The notes beneath the pieces are model-generated. The model saw only the letters and a program-made list of their open reading frames with translations. It had not been told where the DNA came from and did no database searches. Below, piece after piece: positions 49,620 through 58,366 of a stretch of 64,000 bases of DNA. Position 1 is the first letter of the stretch. Every line of letters begins with the position of its first letter. Source of the stretch: Streptomyces sp. ISL-98 (GTDB lineage: Bacteria > Actinomycetota > Actinomycetes > Streptomycetales > Streptomycetaceae); NCBI RefSeq assembly GCF_018614055.1, contig NZ_JAGGPB010000001.1, forward strand, positions 504,274 to 568,273, in the 5' to 3' direction. Position numbers and translations under genes: made by a program.

Positions 49620-51845
49620 ATGTCGCCCAGGGCCCGTAGTTCCGTTCTGCTGTCACGCCGCAATCTGCTGGGCGTTCTGCTCGCGAGCGTGGTCGTGACG
49701 GTGGGGGGTATCCAGCTCGCTGTTCCGAGTGCTTCCTCCGGTTCCGAAGGCTCTGCGCGCTCCGAAGGCTCGGCCCGCGCCGAAGGTCCTGACCGTGCGA
49801 CCGGTTCCACGGATTCCACCGGTGTCACCGGCAAGCCCGCCACCGCCCCCGTGAAGCCGCTCCGTACCGACGGCGAATCCGTGGTGCAGATCGTCTCGCA
49901 CCCGGACGACGACCTGTTCTTCCTGAACCCCGACCTCAGCCAGTCGATCCGCTCCGGCCACAGCCTGGCCTCGGTGTTCCTGACGGCGGGCGAAGCGGAC
50001 GGCGTCAACGCGCCCGGCGGCAGCAAGTACGCGGGCATCCCGCGACCCGCCGCCGACAAAGCCCGGTACGCCGAGGCCCGGCAGAACGGCATCCGCGCCG
50101 CCTACGCCGAGATGGCCACCGGCGACCGCACCAGCCCCTGGCAGCGCTCCGCGATCCGCACGGACGGCGGCGGCTGGGCGGAACTCGACACGCTGAAGGC
50201 ACGGCCCGAGGTCAATCTGGTCTGGGTGCAGCTGCACGAGGCGGGCGCGAGCGCCGCGAACCGGCCGAACAGCCTGCACGGGCTGTGGGACGGCAAGGTG
50301 GAGACGCTGGAGTCGGAGCTGTCGTCGGGGACCCCGGTCGCCGAGAACTACGCGTACACCAAGGACCAGGTCGTACAGACGATCACCGGGATCCTGAAGC
50401 GCTTCGAGCCGACGTTCGTACGGATGCTGGACCCGACGAACGGCCGCGCGGAGACGCCGCACCTGCTCCCCGACCACCAGGACCACATGTACGGCGCCAG
50501 GTTCGCCCAGAAGGCGCTCACGGAGTACGGCAAGACCAAGGGCCACCCGCACTTCAGCGTCCAGAACTACCTGGGCTACCTCAACGGCGAGATGCCGCAC
50601 GTCCTGGACCCGGCCACCGTGCGGGACAAGCTGCACACCCTGAAGACGTACGCCTGGACCGAGTACCCCAGCAATTACTGCGCCACCGACGCCGGCTGCG
50701 GCGACCGCAAGGTGTCCGGCCGCCCCGCGGGCCCCGGCTGGGCGTACAGCATCCGCTACTCGCGCAACACCAGCACCTCCTGGCTCCAGAGCGGCGCCCA
50801 GGAGGGCGAGCTGTGGGCGTTCTCCGTGCTGGACACGCGGCTGGCGGTCTGGCACCGGGCGCCGGGCGCGAACGGCACGTGGACGGGTCCCCGGCTCGCC
50901 GAGGGTGCGGGTCTGGACAGCGGAATCGCGTCCGAGAAGCTCCCCGACGGCCGAATAGCCATCTTCGGCACCCGTACGTCCTTCGACGCCCCGGCCGGCT
51001 ACCGCAGGGACGTCGTCACCAGCGTGCAGAGCACGCCGGGCGGCCCGTTCGGCCCCTGGCAGTCCCTCGGGATGCCGCGCCCCGCCCACGCACCCGATTC
51101 CCTGGACATCAGCGCACCTGCGGTGACAGTGGACCGCGACGGCCGTACGACGGTCTACCTCCGCGACGGCGGCCACGCCCTCAGCTCCCGCACGCAGCTG
51201 CCCGACGGCAGCTGGGCGCCGTGGCAGACGCTCGGCGGGCAGCAGGTGTACGGCGACCCGGCCGTCACCACCGACGCCTCGGGCCGCCAGTACGTCTTCG
51301 CGCACACCCTCACGTCAGCGGTCGCCTGGACCCAGGACGCCCCCGGCGCCCCGATGCGCGGCCCGGTGCCCACGGGGCTCCCCGCGACCACCCTGCCGCT
51401 GACCGCCCGGGCGGACGGTGACGGCGTACACCTGTACTTCCGCAAGCCCGGCTCCGGCGCCGTCCAGGCGGCCCGCTTCACCGGCGGCGCCACGGAGGCG
51501 GCCATCACGGCCACCGTCACGGATCTGGGCGGCCGGGCGGGCTTCGGCCCGGTCAGCGCCACCGGCTCCCTGCTGGCGGCCCGGGACGGCTCGGGCCGCC
51601 TGGGCACGGTCGACCTCGCCACGGGCGGTACCGGCGCCACGGGCACGACAGGCACCCCCCGGTGGAACCAGGGCGACTTCCTCTTCGCGGGCGCCCCGGC
51701 GGCAACCACGGACCTGGCGGGCAACACCTCCATCGCGGCGGTGGCCCTCGACGGCCGCCTCTACTGGAGCGGCCGGGGCGCTTCCGCCTGGCACCCGGTG
51801 GGCCCGGCCCCCGTGGCCACACAGCTGACGACGCACACCAGCTGA
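49620..51845 (+). CDS. Tat-exported PIG-L (LmbE) deacetylase with C-terminal beta-propeller-like domain
   Basis: A 741-residue protein with Tat-type signal SRRNLLGVLLASVVVT, a Ser/Glu/Gly linker, then a PIG-L domain: VQIVSHPDDDLFFLNPDL (zinc H-P-D-D), FLTAGEADGVN and LLPDHQDHMYGARFA (second zinc His). About 350 C-terminal residues form repeated WxxW-type blades (GPFGPWQSLGMPR; DGSWAPWQTLGGQ; PVTVDRDGRTTVYLRDG), as in PLL-like lectin propellers. It probably de-N-acetylates a GlcNAc-containing glycan outside the cell. ATG at 49620 keeps the Tat motif near the N-terminus. Confidence 0.85.
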   Translation: MSPRARSSVLLSRRNLLGVLLASVVVTVGGIQLAVPSASSGSEGSARSEGSARAEGPDRATGSTDSTGVTGKPATAPVKPLRTDGESVVQIVSHPDDDLFFLNPDLSQSIRSGHSLASVFLTAGEADGVNAPGGSKYAGIPRPAADKARYAEARQNGIRAAYAEMATGDRTSPWQRSAIRTDGGGWAELDTLKARPEVNLVWVQLHEAGASAANRPNSLHGLWDGKVETLESELSSGTPVAENYAYTKDQVVQTITGILKRFEPTFVRMLDPTNGRAETPHLLPDHQDHMYGARFAQKALTEYGKTKGHPHFSVQNYLGYLNGEMPHVLDPATVRDKLHTLKTYAWTEYPSNYCATDAGCGDRKVSGRPAGPGWAYSIRYSRNTSTSWLQSGAQEGELWAFSVLDTRLAVWHRAPGANGTWTGPRLAEGAGLDSGIASEKLPDGRIAIFGTRTSFDAPAGYRRDVVTSVQSTPGGPFGPWQSLGMPRPAHAPDSLDISAPAVTVDRDGRTTVYLRDGGHALSSRTQLPDGSWAPWQTLGGQQVYGDPAVTTDASGRQYVFAHTLTSAVAWTQDAPGAPMRGPVPTGLPATTLPLTARADGDGVHLYFRKPGSGAVQAARFTGGATEAAITATVTDLGGRAGFGPVSATGSLLAARDGSGRLGTVDLATGGTGATGTTGTPRWNQGDFLFAGAPAATTDLAGNTSIAAVALDGRLYWSGRGASAWHPVGPAPVATQLTTHTS

Positions 51846-51908
51846 GTTTCGCTCCCGCTCGCGGTCTGTCTTCCTTGGAGGAAGACCGCGAGCGAGAGGG
51901 AGCGAAAC
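51846..51908 (+). promoter_or_regulatory. Long hairpin spanning the downstream gene's Shine-Dalgarno
   Basis: GTTTCGCTCCC (51846-51856) pairs with 51898-51908, and GCTCGCGGTCT (51857-51867) with 51883-51893, separated on one side by a 4-nt bulge. The right arm holds GGGAG, the SD of the gene starting at 51910. It may also terminate the PIG-L transcript. Confidence 0.65.
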
Positions 51909-51909
51909 C

Positions 51910-52410
51910 ATGGAACCCCTGACCCGCCTGGACGCCCGCTACAGCGACAAGAACGCGACGGCCACCGCCTGGCCCGATGCGGTGACGCGCCTGGAGCAGG
52001 CGGAGCTGTTCTGGCTGACGACCGTACGCCCGGACGGCCGCCCTCACGTCACACCGCTGCTGGCGGTCTGGCAGGACGACTCACTGCACTTCTGCACGGG
52101 CCCGCAGGAGCGCAAGGCACAGAACCTCGCCGCCAACCCGAACGTCATCCTGACGACAGGCACCAACACGCTGCGCGAGGGCTTCGACCTGGTGGTCGAG
52201 GGCGAGGCGGTTGCGGAGACCGACGAGTCACGTCTGCGGCGCCTGGCGGAGCGGTACGAGACGAAGTACGGCCCCGACTGGCACTTCGACGTACGGGACG
52301 GGGCGTTCTACGGCGACGCCGACCGCGCCGTGGTGTTCCGCGTCGCGCCCACCACGGCCTTCGGCTTCGGCAAGGGCGTCTACAGCCAGACCCGCTGGAC
52401 CTTCGGCTGA
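51910..52410 (+). CDS. Pyridoxamine 5'-phosphate oxidase-like (split-barrel flavin) protein
   Basis: A 166-residue split barrel: AELFWLTTVRPDGRPHVTPLLAVWQDDSLHFCTGPQERKAQNLAANPNVILTTG is typical of F420/FMN-dependent PNPOx-like proteins. Likely a flavin or deazaflavin reductase of unknown substrate. Translation may be limited by the hairpin that covers its SD. Confidence 0.83.
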   Translation: MEPLTRLDARYSDKNATATAWPDAVTRLEQAELFWLTTVRPDGRPHVTPLLAVWQDDSLHFCTGPQERKAQNLAANPNVILTTGTNTLREGFDLVVEGEAVAETDESRLRRLAERYETKYGPDWHFDVRDGAFYGDADRAVVFRVAPTTAFGFGKGVYSQTRWTFG

Positions 52411-52437
52411 CCGAAGCCGGGCCTGCCCGAGCCGGGC

Positions 52438-52884
52438 CTACACGCTCGCTTCGAGCACATCCTTCAGATGCTGCTCGTTCCTCGGCATCTCCTTGCGCGC
52501 ATGCGGACGGACGACGAGCGGCGCGAGCAGCTTGCCTATCCCGTGCGACTCGAAGTCGAGGGCCAGGGTCACCCGCGACCGCTCCCCGTCGGCGATCGGC
52601 TCGATCGTGCCCTTCACGTGCCCTCTGACGGGGCCGTCGATGCCGTCGATACGCCAGCTCCTCGGCGGATCCAGCTCGGACACCTGCATGGTCATCGGCA
52701 TTTCCCGACGCCCTATCCGGCGGGTGACCTTCACTTTCGAACCCACGGCCAGGGGGGCGTCACCCAGCTTGGTCGCCGATACGGCGCTCTCCTGCCATTC
52801 GGTGATGTGCGAGGGCTCGGTCACGTAGGAGAAGACGTCCTCGGGGCGGCGGTCGATGTCGATCGTTTCCTTGATGACAGACAT
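52438..52884 (-). CDS. SRPBCC (START-like) family protein
   Basis: A 148-residue protein: IKETIDIDRRPEDVFSYVTEPSHITEWQESAVSA, then a beta-rich hydrophobic-cavity fold and C-terminal helix. Polyketide-cyclase/dehydrase-like SRPBCC proteins bind lipophilic ligands. ATG at 52884 follows GGGAG. Converges with the PNPOx-like gene. Confidence 0.8.
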   Translation of the reverse strand: MSVIKETIDIDRRPEDVFSYVTEPSHITEWQESAVSATKLGDAPLAVGSKVKVTRRIGRREMPMTMQVSELDPPRSWRIDGIDGPVRGHVKGTIEPIADGERSRVTLALDFESHGIGKLLAPLVVRPHARKEMPRNEQHLKDVLEASV

Positions 52885-52983
52885 TTCGCTCCCTTCTTGA
52901 TGCTTTCCCCCAAATGGTCCCACCGGTGCGGATACCCCGCCAGGCCCGCCGCCGGGCGTACAGAAGGAAGATCATGTCGTTTA

Positions 52984-53003
52984 TAGTTACCACTTAGTAA
53001 CTA
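52984..53003. promoter_or_regulatory. Palindromic operator-like site
   Basis: TAGTTAC-CACTTA-GTAACTA, perfect 7-bp arms, AT-rich in a GC-rich genome, between the divergent SRPBCC and small secreted-protein genes. Its size fits a MarR/HxlR/TetR-type site; the regulator is unknown. Confidence 0.5.
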
Positions 53004-53028
53004 CCCGACGTAGAACAAGGGGAAGCTC

Positions 53029-53325
53029 ATGCGTCGACGCATTTCCACCGTCGCTGTGACCGTAGCGATGGCCGGAGGCGTTCTGTTCACGGCTCTGCCC
53101 GCACAGGCCGCCACGACCACTGGCCAGCAGACCATGGCCGCGCGCGGCGGTGCCATCACCGTGAACATCAACCAGCTGCGCCAGCAGTCCGCCGACCTGA
53201 AGGCCAAGGCCAACCGCCTTGAGCGCGAAGGCGAGTACGCGGCGGCCAAGCGTTGCCGCGTCGAGGCGGCCGCAATCGACCGCAGGATCAAGGCGTACCT
53301 CGACGCCGAGAACAACATGTCGTAA
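53029..53325 (+). CDS. Small secreted helical protein
   Basis: A 98-residue protein with a signal peptide (VAVTVAMAGGVLFTALPAQA) and a mature chain of about 70 residues, mostly charged helix (NQLRQQSADLKAKANRLEREGEYAAAKRCRVEAAAIDRRIKAYL) with one Cys. No family recognised; looks like a secreted coiled-coil protein. GGGGA precedes the ATG. The AT-rich palindrome lies just upstream. Confidence 0.6.
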   Translation: MRRRISTVAVTVAMAGGVLFTALPAQAATTTGQQTMAARGGAITVNINQLRQQSADLKAKANRLEREGEYAAAKRCRVEAAAIDRRIKAYLDAENNMS

Positions 53326-53511
53326 TCCGCTCCACCGACCACCGTCGCCCGCCTCTGAAGAATCAGGGGCGGGCGATGTGTTTGTCCGCCGCCCGGCTCA
53401 GCCACAGATGAGATGAGATCGTCCGCAAGATTTCTGTTATCGGTGTCCGGCGGCCGGGTCTCCTGAGTGTTGGACCAGCACTCACCAGCCCCACACCGGA
53501 AGTTGACCCGC

Positions 53512-54360
53512 ATGAACCAGGAACCCGAGACCTCGCCGTACGACCCGGCTCCCGCCCGGCACAGCCGCCGAAGCGGGGCACACCGAAGCCGCCGACCGCG
53601 GCGGACAGGCGTCGCAGTCGGAGCGGTGGCGCTGATAGCGGTCGTCGCCGGCGGATACGGCGCCGTCCAGTCGCTCGCGAACTCCGCCGCCCGGACGAGC
53701 ACGGCGGCCGAGGCGTCTCCCACACCGGAGGCACTCCGGTCCAGCGGAACCCCTTCCGCCACCCCGTCGGTCAAGCCGTCCGGCACTCCGTCCCGCAAGG
53801 CCACCACCTCCGCCTCCCCCTCCAAGGCCAAGCGCAGCACCACCCCCAAGGCGACCCCCACGGCCGAGAAGAGCCGCACCCAGGCGCCCGCCGCCCCGAA
53901 GCGCACCCCCGCACCCGGCTCCGGCAGCGCCGGCAAGCCCTCCGTTACGAACGCCGCCCCGGCCGGCGGGAAGACCGCGCAGCTCGCGGCGCAGGTCATC
54001 GAGATGGTCAACACGGAGCGCGGCAAGCATGGTTGCTCCCCCGTCACCTCCAACGCGAAGCTCCAGGCGGCGGCCCAGCGGCACTCCGACGACATGGCGG
54101 CCCGTAACTTCTACGACCACACCAATCCCGACGGTGCCGGTCCCGGCGAGCGCATCACGGCTGCCGGGTACCGCTGGACGACGTACGGCGAAAACATCTA
54201 CAAAAGCCCCCACGACGCCCGCACGGCGATGGACGGCTGGATGAAAAGCCCGGGACACCGTGGCAACATCCTGAACTGCGCCTTCAAGGAGATCGGCGTC
54301 GGCATCAACCTCAGTTCGAACGGCCCCTGGTGGACCCAGAACTTCGCCGCTTCCTCCTGA
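53512..54360 (+). CDS. Membrane-anchored CAP (SCP/PR1) domain protein
   Basis: A 282-residue protein: a basic cytoplasmic N-terminus, one TM helix (VAVGAVALIAVVAGGYGAV, about 34-52), a Pro/Ser/Thr/Lys wall-spanning linker, then a CAP domain (AAQVIEMVNTERGKHGCSPV, LQAAAQRHSDDMAARNFYDHTNPDG, YGENIYKSP, WMKSPGHRGNILNCAFKEIGVG) with two Cys and the His/Glu residues of the CAP cavity. It probably acts in the wall. Fourteen bases downstream starts the ECF-CAP fusion, whose CAP domain is its close paralogue. Confidence 0.85.
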   Translation: MNQEPETSPYDPAPARHSRRSGAHRSRRPRRTGVAVGAVALIAVVAGGYGAVQSLANSAARTSTAAEASPTPEALRSSGTPSATPSVKPSGTPSRKATTSASPSKAKRSTTPKATPTAEKSRTQAPAAPKRTPAPGSGSAGKPSVTNAAPAGGKTAQLAAQVIEMVNTERGKHGCSPVTSNAKLQAAAQRHSDDMAARNFYDHTNPDGAGPGERITAAGYRWTTYGENIYKSPHDARTAMDGWMKSPGHRGNILNCAFKEIGVGINLSSNGPWWTQNFAASS

Positions 54361-54373
54361 GGCAGCCCCGACG

Positions 54374-55902
54374 GTGCGGGCACAGGGCACGGCGCGAGCC
54401 GGTGGACGAGAGCGGACGGGCGTGGAGCAGGCGGGCGTGGACAGGGATTGCGGAACCGCGGTGGTGGCAGCCGCGGTAGCGGGGGACGTGCAGGCCAGGG
54501 AGCAAGTGCTCGCGGCTCACCTGCCGTTGGTCTACAACGTCGTCGGCCGCGCGCTCGACGGGCACGCCGACGTGGACGACGTGGTCCAGGACACCATGCT
54601 GCGTGCCCTGAACGCCCTCGACGACCTGCGCGATCCCGGGGCATTCCGGTCCTGGCTCATCGCCATAGCGATGAATCAGATACGCCGCCACTGCTCGCCC
54701 GGCGCCCGCCCTCCCGTCGGCGCGCTCGACCAGGCGCGGGAAGTCCCTGATCCGGGGGCCGACTTCGTGGAGCTCACCATCTGGCGGCTCGGCCTGTCCG
54801 GGCAGCGCCGGGAGGTGGCCGAGGCCACCCGCTGGCTCGACGCGGACAACCGGGAGCTGCTGTCGCTGTGGTGGCTGGAGGCGGCGGGCGAGATCACCCG
54901 GGGCGAGCTGGCCGACGCCCTCGGGATCGCGCCCGCCCATGCCGCGGTCCGCGTCCAGCGGGTGAAGGAGCAGCTGGAGGCCGGGCGGCTGGTGGTGCGT
55001 TCGCTGGCGGCCGTGCCGGGCTGCCCCGGCCTTCAGGCGCTCACCGCGTCGTGGGACGAGGCGCCGTCAGCGCTGTGGCGCAAGCGCATAGCGCGGCATG
55101 TGCGGGACTGCGGCGACTGTTCGGGGCGCTCGGGGGATCTGGTGCCCGCGGAGGGGCTGCTCGCCCGCCTCAGTCTGGTGCCTCTGCCGTTGTCCCTGTC
55201 GGCCCCCGAATCACCCGGCATGCAGGTCACCGCCAGCGCCACACCGCGACAGCGACCCCGTACCGCTGCTGTCGTCGCGGTGGCGGCGGTGCTGGCGGCG
55301 GCCGCCGCCGTCGCGCTGTGGACGTGGGGGCCCGGCGGGACACCCACGGCTCCGGCCCCGGCGGCAGCGCCCCCGCAGAAGGCGGCTCCCGTACGGCCCG
55401 CGCCGAAGGCACCGCCCACAGCGAGAGCATCGGCATCGGCGAAGCCCACGCGGTCCCCCACCGCAGCGCCGTCGCCCACGCCGCCGAAGGCGACCCGCAC
55501 GCAGGCGCCCGCCCGTAAGAAGCCCGGCGTCGAACAGCAGGTCGCCACCTGGTCAACGCCCACCGGGCGCGGCGCGGCTGCCCGCCCGTACGCGTCGACC
55601 CGCAGCTGCACACGGCGGCGCAGCGGCACGCGGACGACATGGCCGCCCGCAACTACTTCGAGCACACCGGCCCGGACGGGCGCGACCCCGGCACACGGAT
55701 CTCCGCCGCCGGCTACGCGTGGAGCGCCTGGGCCGAGAACATCCATCGCGGGCCCACGACGGCCGATGCCACGGTGGCCGACTGGATGAGCGATGCCGGC
55801 CACCGGGACAACATCCTCAACTGCCGTTTCACCCACATGGGCATCGGCCTGACGTCCGGCCCGGGCGGCCCCTGGTGGACCCAGGACTTCGCCGCCCGCT
55901 GA
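54374..55902 (+). pseudogene. ECF sigma factor - zinc motif - TM helix - CAP domain fusion (one frameshift)
   Basis: Residues 45-107 are sigma region 2 (LVYNVVGRALDGHADVDDVVQDTMLRAL) and 150-205 region 4 (DADNRELLSLWWLEAAGEITRGELADALGI). H242-x3-C246-x2-C249 (RHVRDCGDCSG) resembles the ZAS anti-sigma zinc motif. A TM helix (298-318) and a 70-residue Ala/Pro/Thr linker follow. The CAP domain continues one frame over: QRHADDMAARNYFEHTGPDG, ISAAGYAWSAWAENIH, WMSDAGHRDNILNCRFTHMGIGL, WWTQDF. A single missing base near 55550 (ACCTGGTCAAC for expected ACCCTGGTCAAC) breaks the frame. The start is GTG 54374 or a later GTG. It may be a sequencing error, a recent loss, or truncation to a membrane-tethered sigma. 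Confidence 0.75.
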
Positions 55903-55911
55903 GGGCGGTGG

Positions 55912-56010
55912 CTAGAGCACCGGAAGGTTCTTGCGGAGCTCGAAGGCGGTGACCTCGCTCCGGTACTCCTCCCACTCCTGCTTCTTGTTCCTGAGGAACT
56001 TGTGCGGCTC
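55912..56010 (-). pseudogene. C-terminal remnant of a glutamine synthetase gene
   Basis: The minus strand ends KFLRNKKQEWEEYRSEVTAF then ELRKNLPVL-stop, the C-terminus of a GSI/GlnA-like (glnA2-type) protein. Homology ends abruptly at about 56005-56010; upstream the frame reads unrelated sequence. The rest of the gene is not in the window. This marks the left edge of the accessory region, probably an insertion at the gene's 3' end. Confidence 0.65.
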
Positions 56011-56070
56011 GCATGCGGCCTCGGAGGGCCCAAGGCAAGAACGGCCCGACCAGCAGTCAGGCGGTCCTCC

Positions 56071-56112
56071 ATGGTCGTTGTTGGTCACTCTGGGCCGCCC
56101 TTCGACGGCCCA
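56071..56112. repeat. Left copy of imperfect direct repeat bounding the accessory region
   Basis: ATGGTCGTTGTTGGTCACT then a GGCCG-rich tail. It matches ATGGCCGTCGTTGGTCACT at 63323 in the same orientation (two mismatches in 19), with similar GACGGCCCA sequences following both. Confidence 0.4.
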
Positions 56113-56320
56113 CAGACGGCCCAGCTCTGACCGAACACGGCTCAGGAGGGGGTGTAGCTCTTCGGTGTTCTTACTGGTCAGAGCATTGAATGCTGCGTGT
56201 GAGCAGTCACCCGTCCACAAATAGGCCAAGATTCGAATAGTGAGGCTCGCTGGCTCTTTCGGCGAGAGTCGAGGGCGACAGGCCCTACATCGCCGGAGAG
56301 AAATGCGGCAGCGGTACTGC

Positions 56321-56896
56321 CTAAGCCCGTCTCGGCTTCTTGCCGTCGTTGAGGTGGGCCCGGGCGGCTTCGGTGAACGCACGGATCGCGTTCAGAAGTT
56401 CCATATGGTGGTTGTGATATCCGCGAAGAGGGCGCCCCTCAAGCGCGTCGAAGAGGGTGTCCGGAGCCTCATCTCGGAGAGCAGTGACATGCACATTGTG
56501 AGCATGGTTCTCGATCCGCTGCGCGATCTCTGCGATGTGCTCGGGGCCTTCGAGCTGGACGACGGCTTCTGCAAGTCGCAGCGGTTCAGTTGACACCTCG
56601 GCTTGGATGCGGCAGGCCCGTCAGTCGGCTTCTTCTCGCCTCTCCCTCGGAGGGTAGGAGATCCCCAATTGGGCACAAGCCTGTAGCGAGCACTCCGCCC
56701 ACATGGTTTGACGTACATAGCTGTTGGCTGCTGCAAGGAAGTCGGCATAGGCATCACGTTGGTGTTGGCGTCGCACGGCGTCCACCGGGCCCTGGTAGGC
56801 GCCTCGCCCCTGAACGCGGCCGGCGCCGTATGCGGCTGTGGCTGCCAGGAGCGCAACGGGACTGGATATGAGGGCGGTTGTTACGGCGGGGTCCAT
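56321..56896 (-). pseudogene. Hypothetical about 190-residue gene broken by an in-frame stop
   Basis: The first half (MDPAVTTALISSPVALLAATAAYGAGRVQGRG, 56896 to 56621) has an N-terminal TM helix and a helix QHQRDAYADFLAAANSYVRQTMW. It stops at TGA (56621-56623). The second half, in the same frame, continues with STEPLRLAEAVVQLEGPEHIAEIAQRI to 56321 (91 residues if re-started at GTG 56596). Read-through yields one continuous protein, so the TGA is probably a CGA-to-TGA mutation. Similar proteins are frequent in streptomycete mobile regions; function unknown. Confidence 0.55.
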
Positions 56897-57050
56897 GGAC
56901 CAGCATCTTCCCTTGCTGCGGACCCGTGGGGGCCTGCTTGGGGAAGGTGCAGGCCAGCATGGCGCGATCACGGGGTTCATCAAGAGTGTCGTACTGGGCG
57001 CGTGTGACCTCATCGACGCGATGAGTAGATAGATCGGGAAGAGCACAACT

Positions 57051-57074
57051 GGTCATGAGCGGCCGCTCATGACC
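57051..57074. repeat. 24-bp perfect palindrome
   Basis: GGTCATGAGCGG followed immediately by its exact complement, no loop. Located in a gene-free stretch of the accessory region. Confidence 0.7.
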
Positions 57075-57579
57075 TGCTGCTGACCTGTCGGAAGTTGTCG
57101 ACGTTGATCACCGCCGAGCGCCCATCCACGGCCCGAGGGCGGCCGGGGAAGGGCGCTCGTGCGTGAGCACCGCATTAGGAGTTCTACCGACCGCATGGCT
57201 CACCGGTTGCTGAGCCGACGGAACGGCGTAGTACACACCTTGGGAAGCCGTTGAGATGCGCTCTCGTCTGCTGACGTTGCCGTCGGAGACTGCCGTCAGA
57301 CTCCAGGCGGAACGGCTTTCAAGAGCGCTGCCATCCGAGCACGTGCATCGCTCTGACCTGCCCGGGGAGGCTGTACGCGGTCTGGAACGCCCAGGCTGGC
57401 CCACACATGGCCCATCGCCTCCACGTGCGTCTCTCCGAGGGGAGGTGCACGGTGCCGCATGGCGCATGGACCGCTTCAACAAGGTCTGTGACTGAACGTG
57501 AGTGACGGGTGTTTGCGGGAATAGGTGCACATGCCTTCTAACTGGTGCCCGAACGCTCAGCGAGCATTACGCTCCGTCC
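57075..57579. other. Gene-poor stretch
   Basis: No convincing gene on either strand. It contains a 9-bp hairpin CGAGCGCCC (57115-57123) / GGGCGCTCG (57151-57159). Open frames here have no codon bias or RBS. Confidence 0.5.
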
Positions 57580-58014
57580 ATGGCAGCTACTGTCCTCTCC
57601 ATCTGCGCGCTTGCCGTCAGCGTCGTTTCCCTCACCTGGCAAGTGGTGTCCTGGCTCCGAACCGGCCCCGTGATCAAGGTACGCACGCACTACGCCATCC
57701 CGGTCATCGCCGGCGAGATCGGATCCCAGCAGTACCTAGCTGTGGCAGCGACTAATCGAGGACGCGCCCCGGCAACGATCACCAATTGGGGGCTGCTGCT
57801 GCCCGATGACGTGACGACAGCGTCCCAGAGCGCCGCGCTGCCAGGTGTCGAAGAGCTGCCGCATCGTCTCGATCCTTACGCGGAGACGAGCTGGTATCTC
57901 GGACTGGGCGAGCTGGACCGGATCTGTCAGGAGCGAGGGATCGCGCGAGGGCAAATCCGTCCCTTCGTCAACGTCTCCGGGCAGGGCCGTAAGGTTGGCA
58001 AGCCTCTCGCCTGA
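57580..58014 (+). CDS. Small membrane-anchored protein with beta-rich domain
   Basis: A 144-residue protein: N-terminal TM helix (VLSICALAVSVVSLTWQVVSWL), then a beta-type domain (IKVRTHYAIPV, QQYLAVAATNRGRAPATITNWGLLLPD, LDPYAETSWYLGLGEL). N/RG-R-A-P-x-T-I is typical of Ig-like domains found in phage- and island-borne membrane proteins. It shares this layout with 62538-63179. ATG at 57580; the longer forms lack an RBS. Function unknown. Confidence 0.6.
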   Translation: MAATVLSICALAVSVVSLTWQVVSWLRTGPVIKVRTHYAIPVIAGEIGSQQYLAVAATNRGRAPATITNWGLLLPDDVTTASQSAALPGVEELPHRLDPYAETSWYLGLGELDRICQERGIARGQIRPFVNVSGQGRKVGKPLA

Positions 58015-58366
58015 GCCTGCCTCACGGCTACTGCGGCCTGATTCTCAGGGCATCGGCACGTACGGGACGGAGTCTCTCGCGGCTCGCATCTGCGATACCC
58101 GCTTTAGGAGTTCGGCCAGAGGCTGTTCCGGCCGCCGCAAGCCACCAGCACGACGGCCGGACAGGGATGCTGGAGTGCACCGCCGTCCGGCGTCGTTGAT
58201 GTCAGCCGTGGATGTCACAGACCTTCTGATCCGTAGCTCTAGCGGGATCGGTCAGTTACGGCTATTCCGGCCGCTACCGAGCCCCGCAGGGGCGCTACCG
58301 GACGCGGGCGATCGCTGGGGTTGCGGTACCTGGCTGCTGTACCGCAAGATCCAAACGGGGGTGACC
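58015..58366. other. Gene-free spacer
   Basis: 352 bp with no supported gene, no strong hairpin and no recognisable promoter. A start at 58201 in frame with the next gene has no RBS and no coding bias. Confidence 0.4.
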
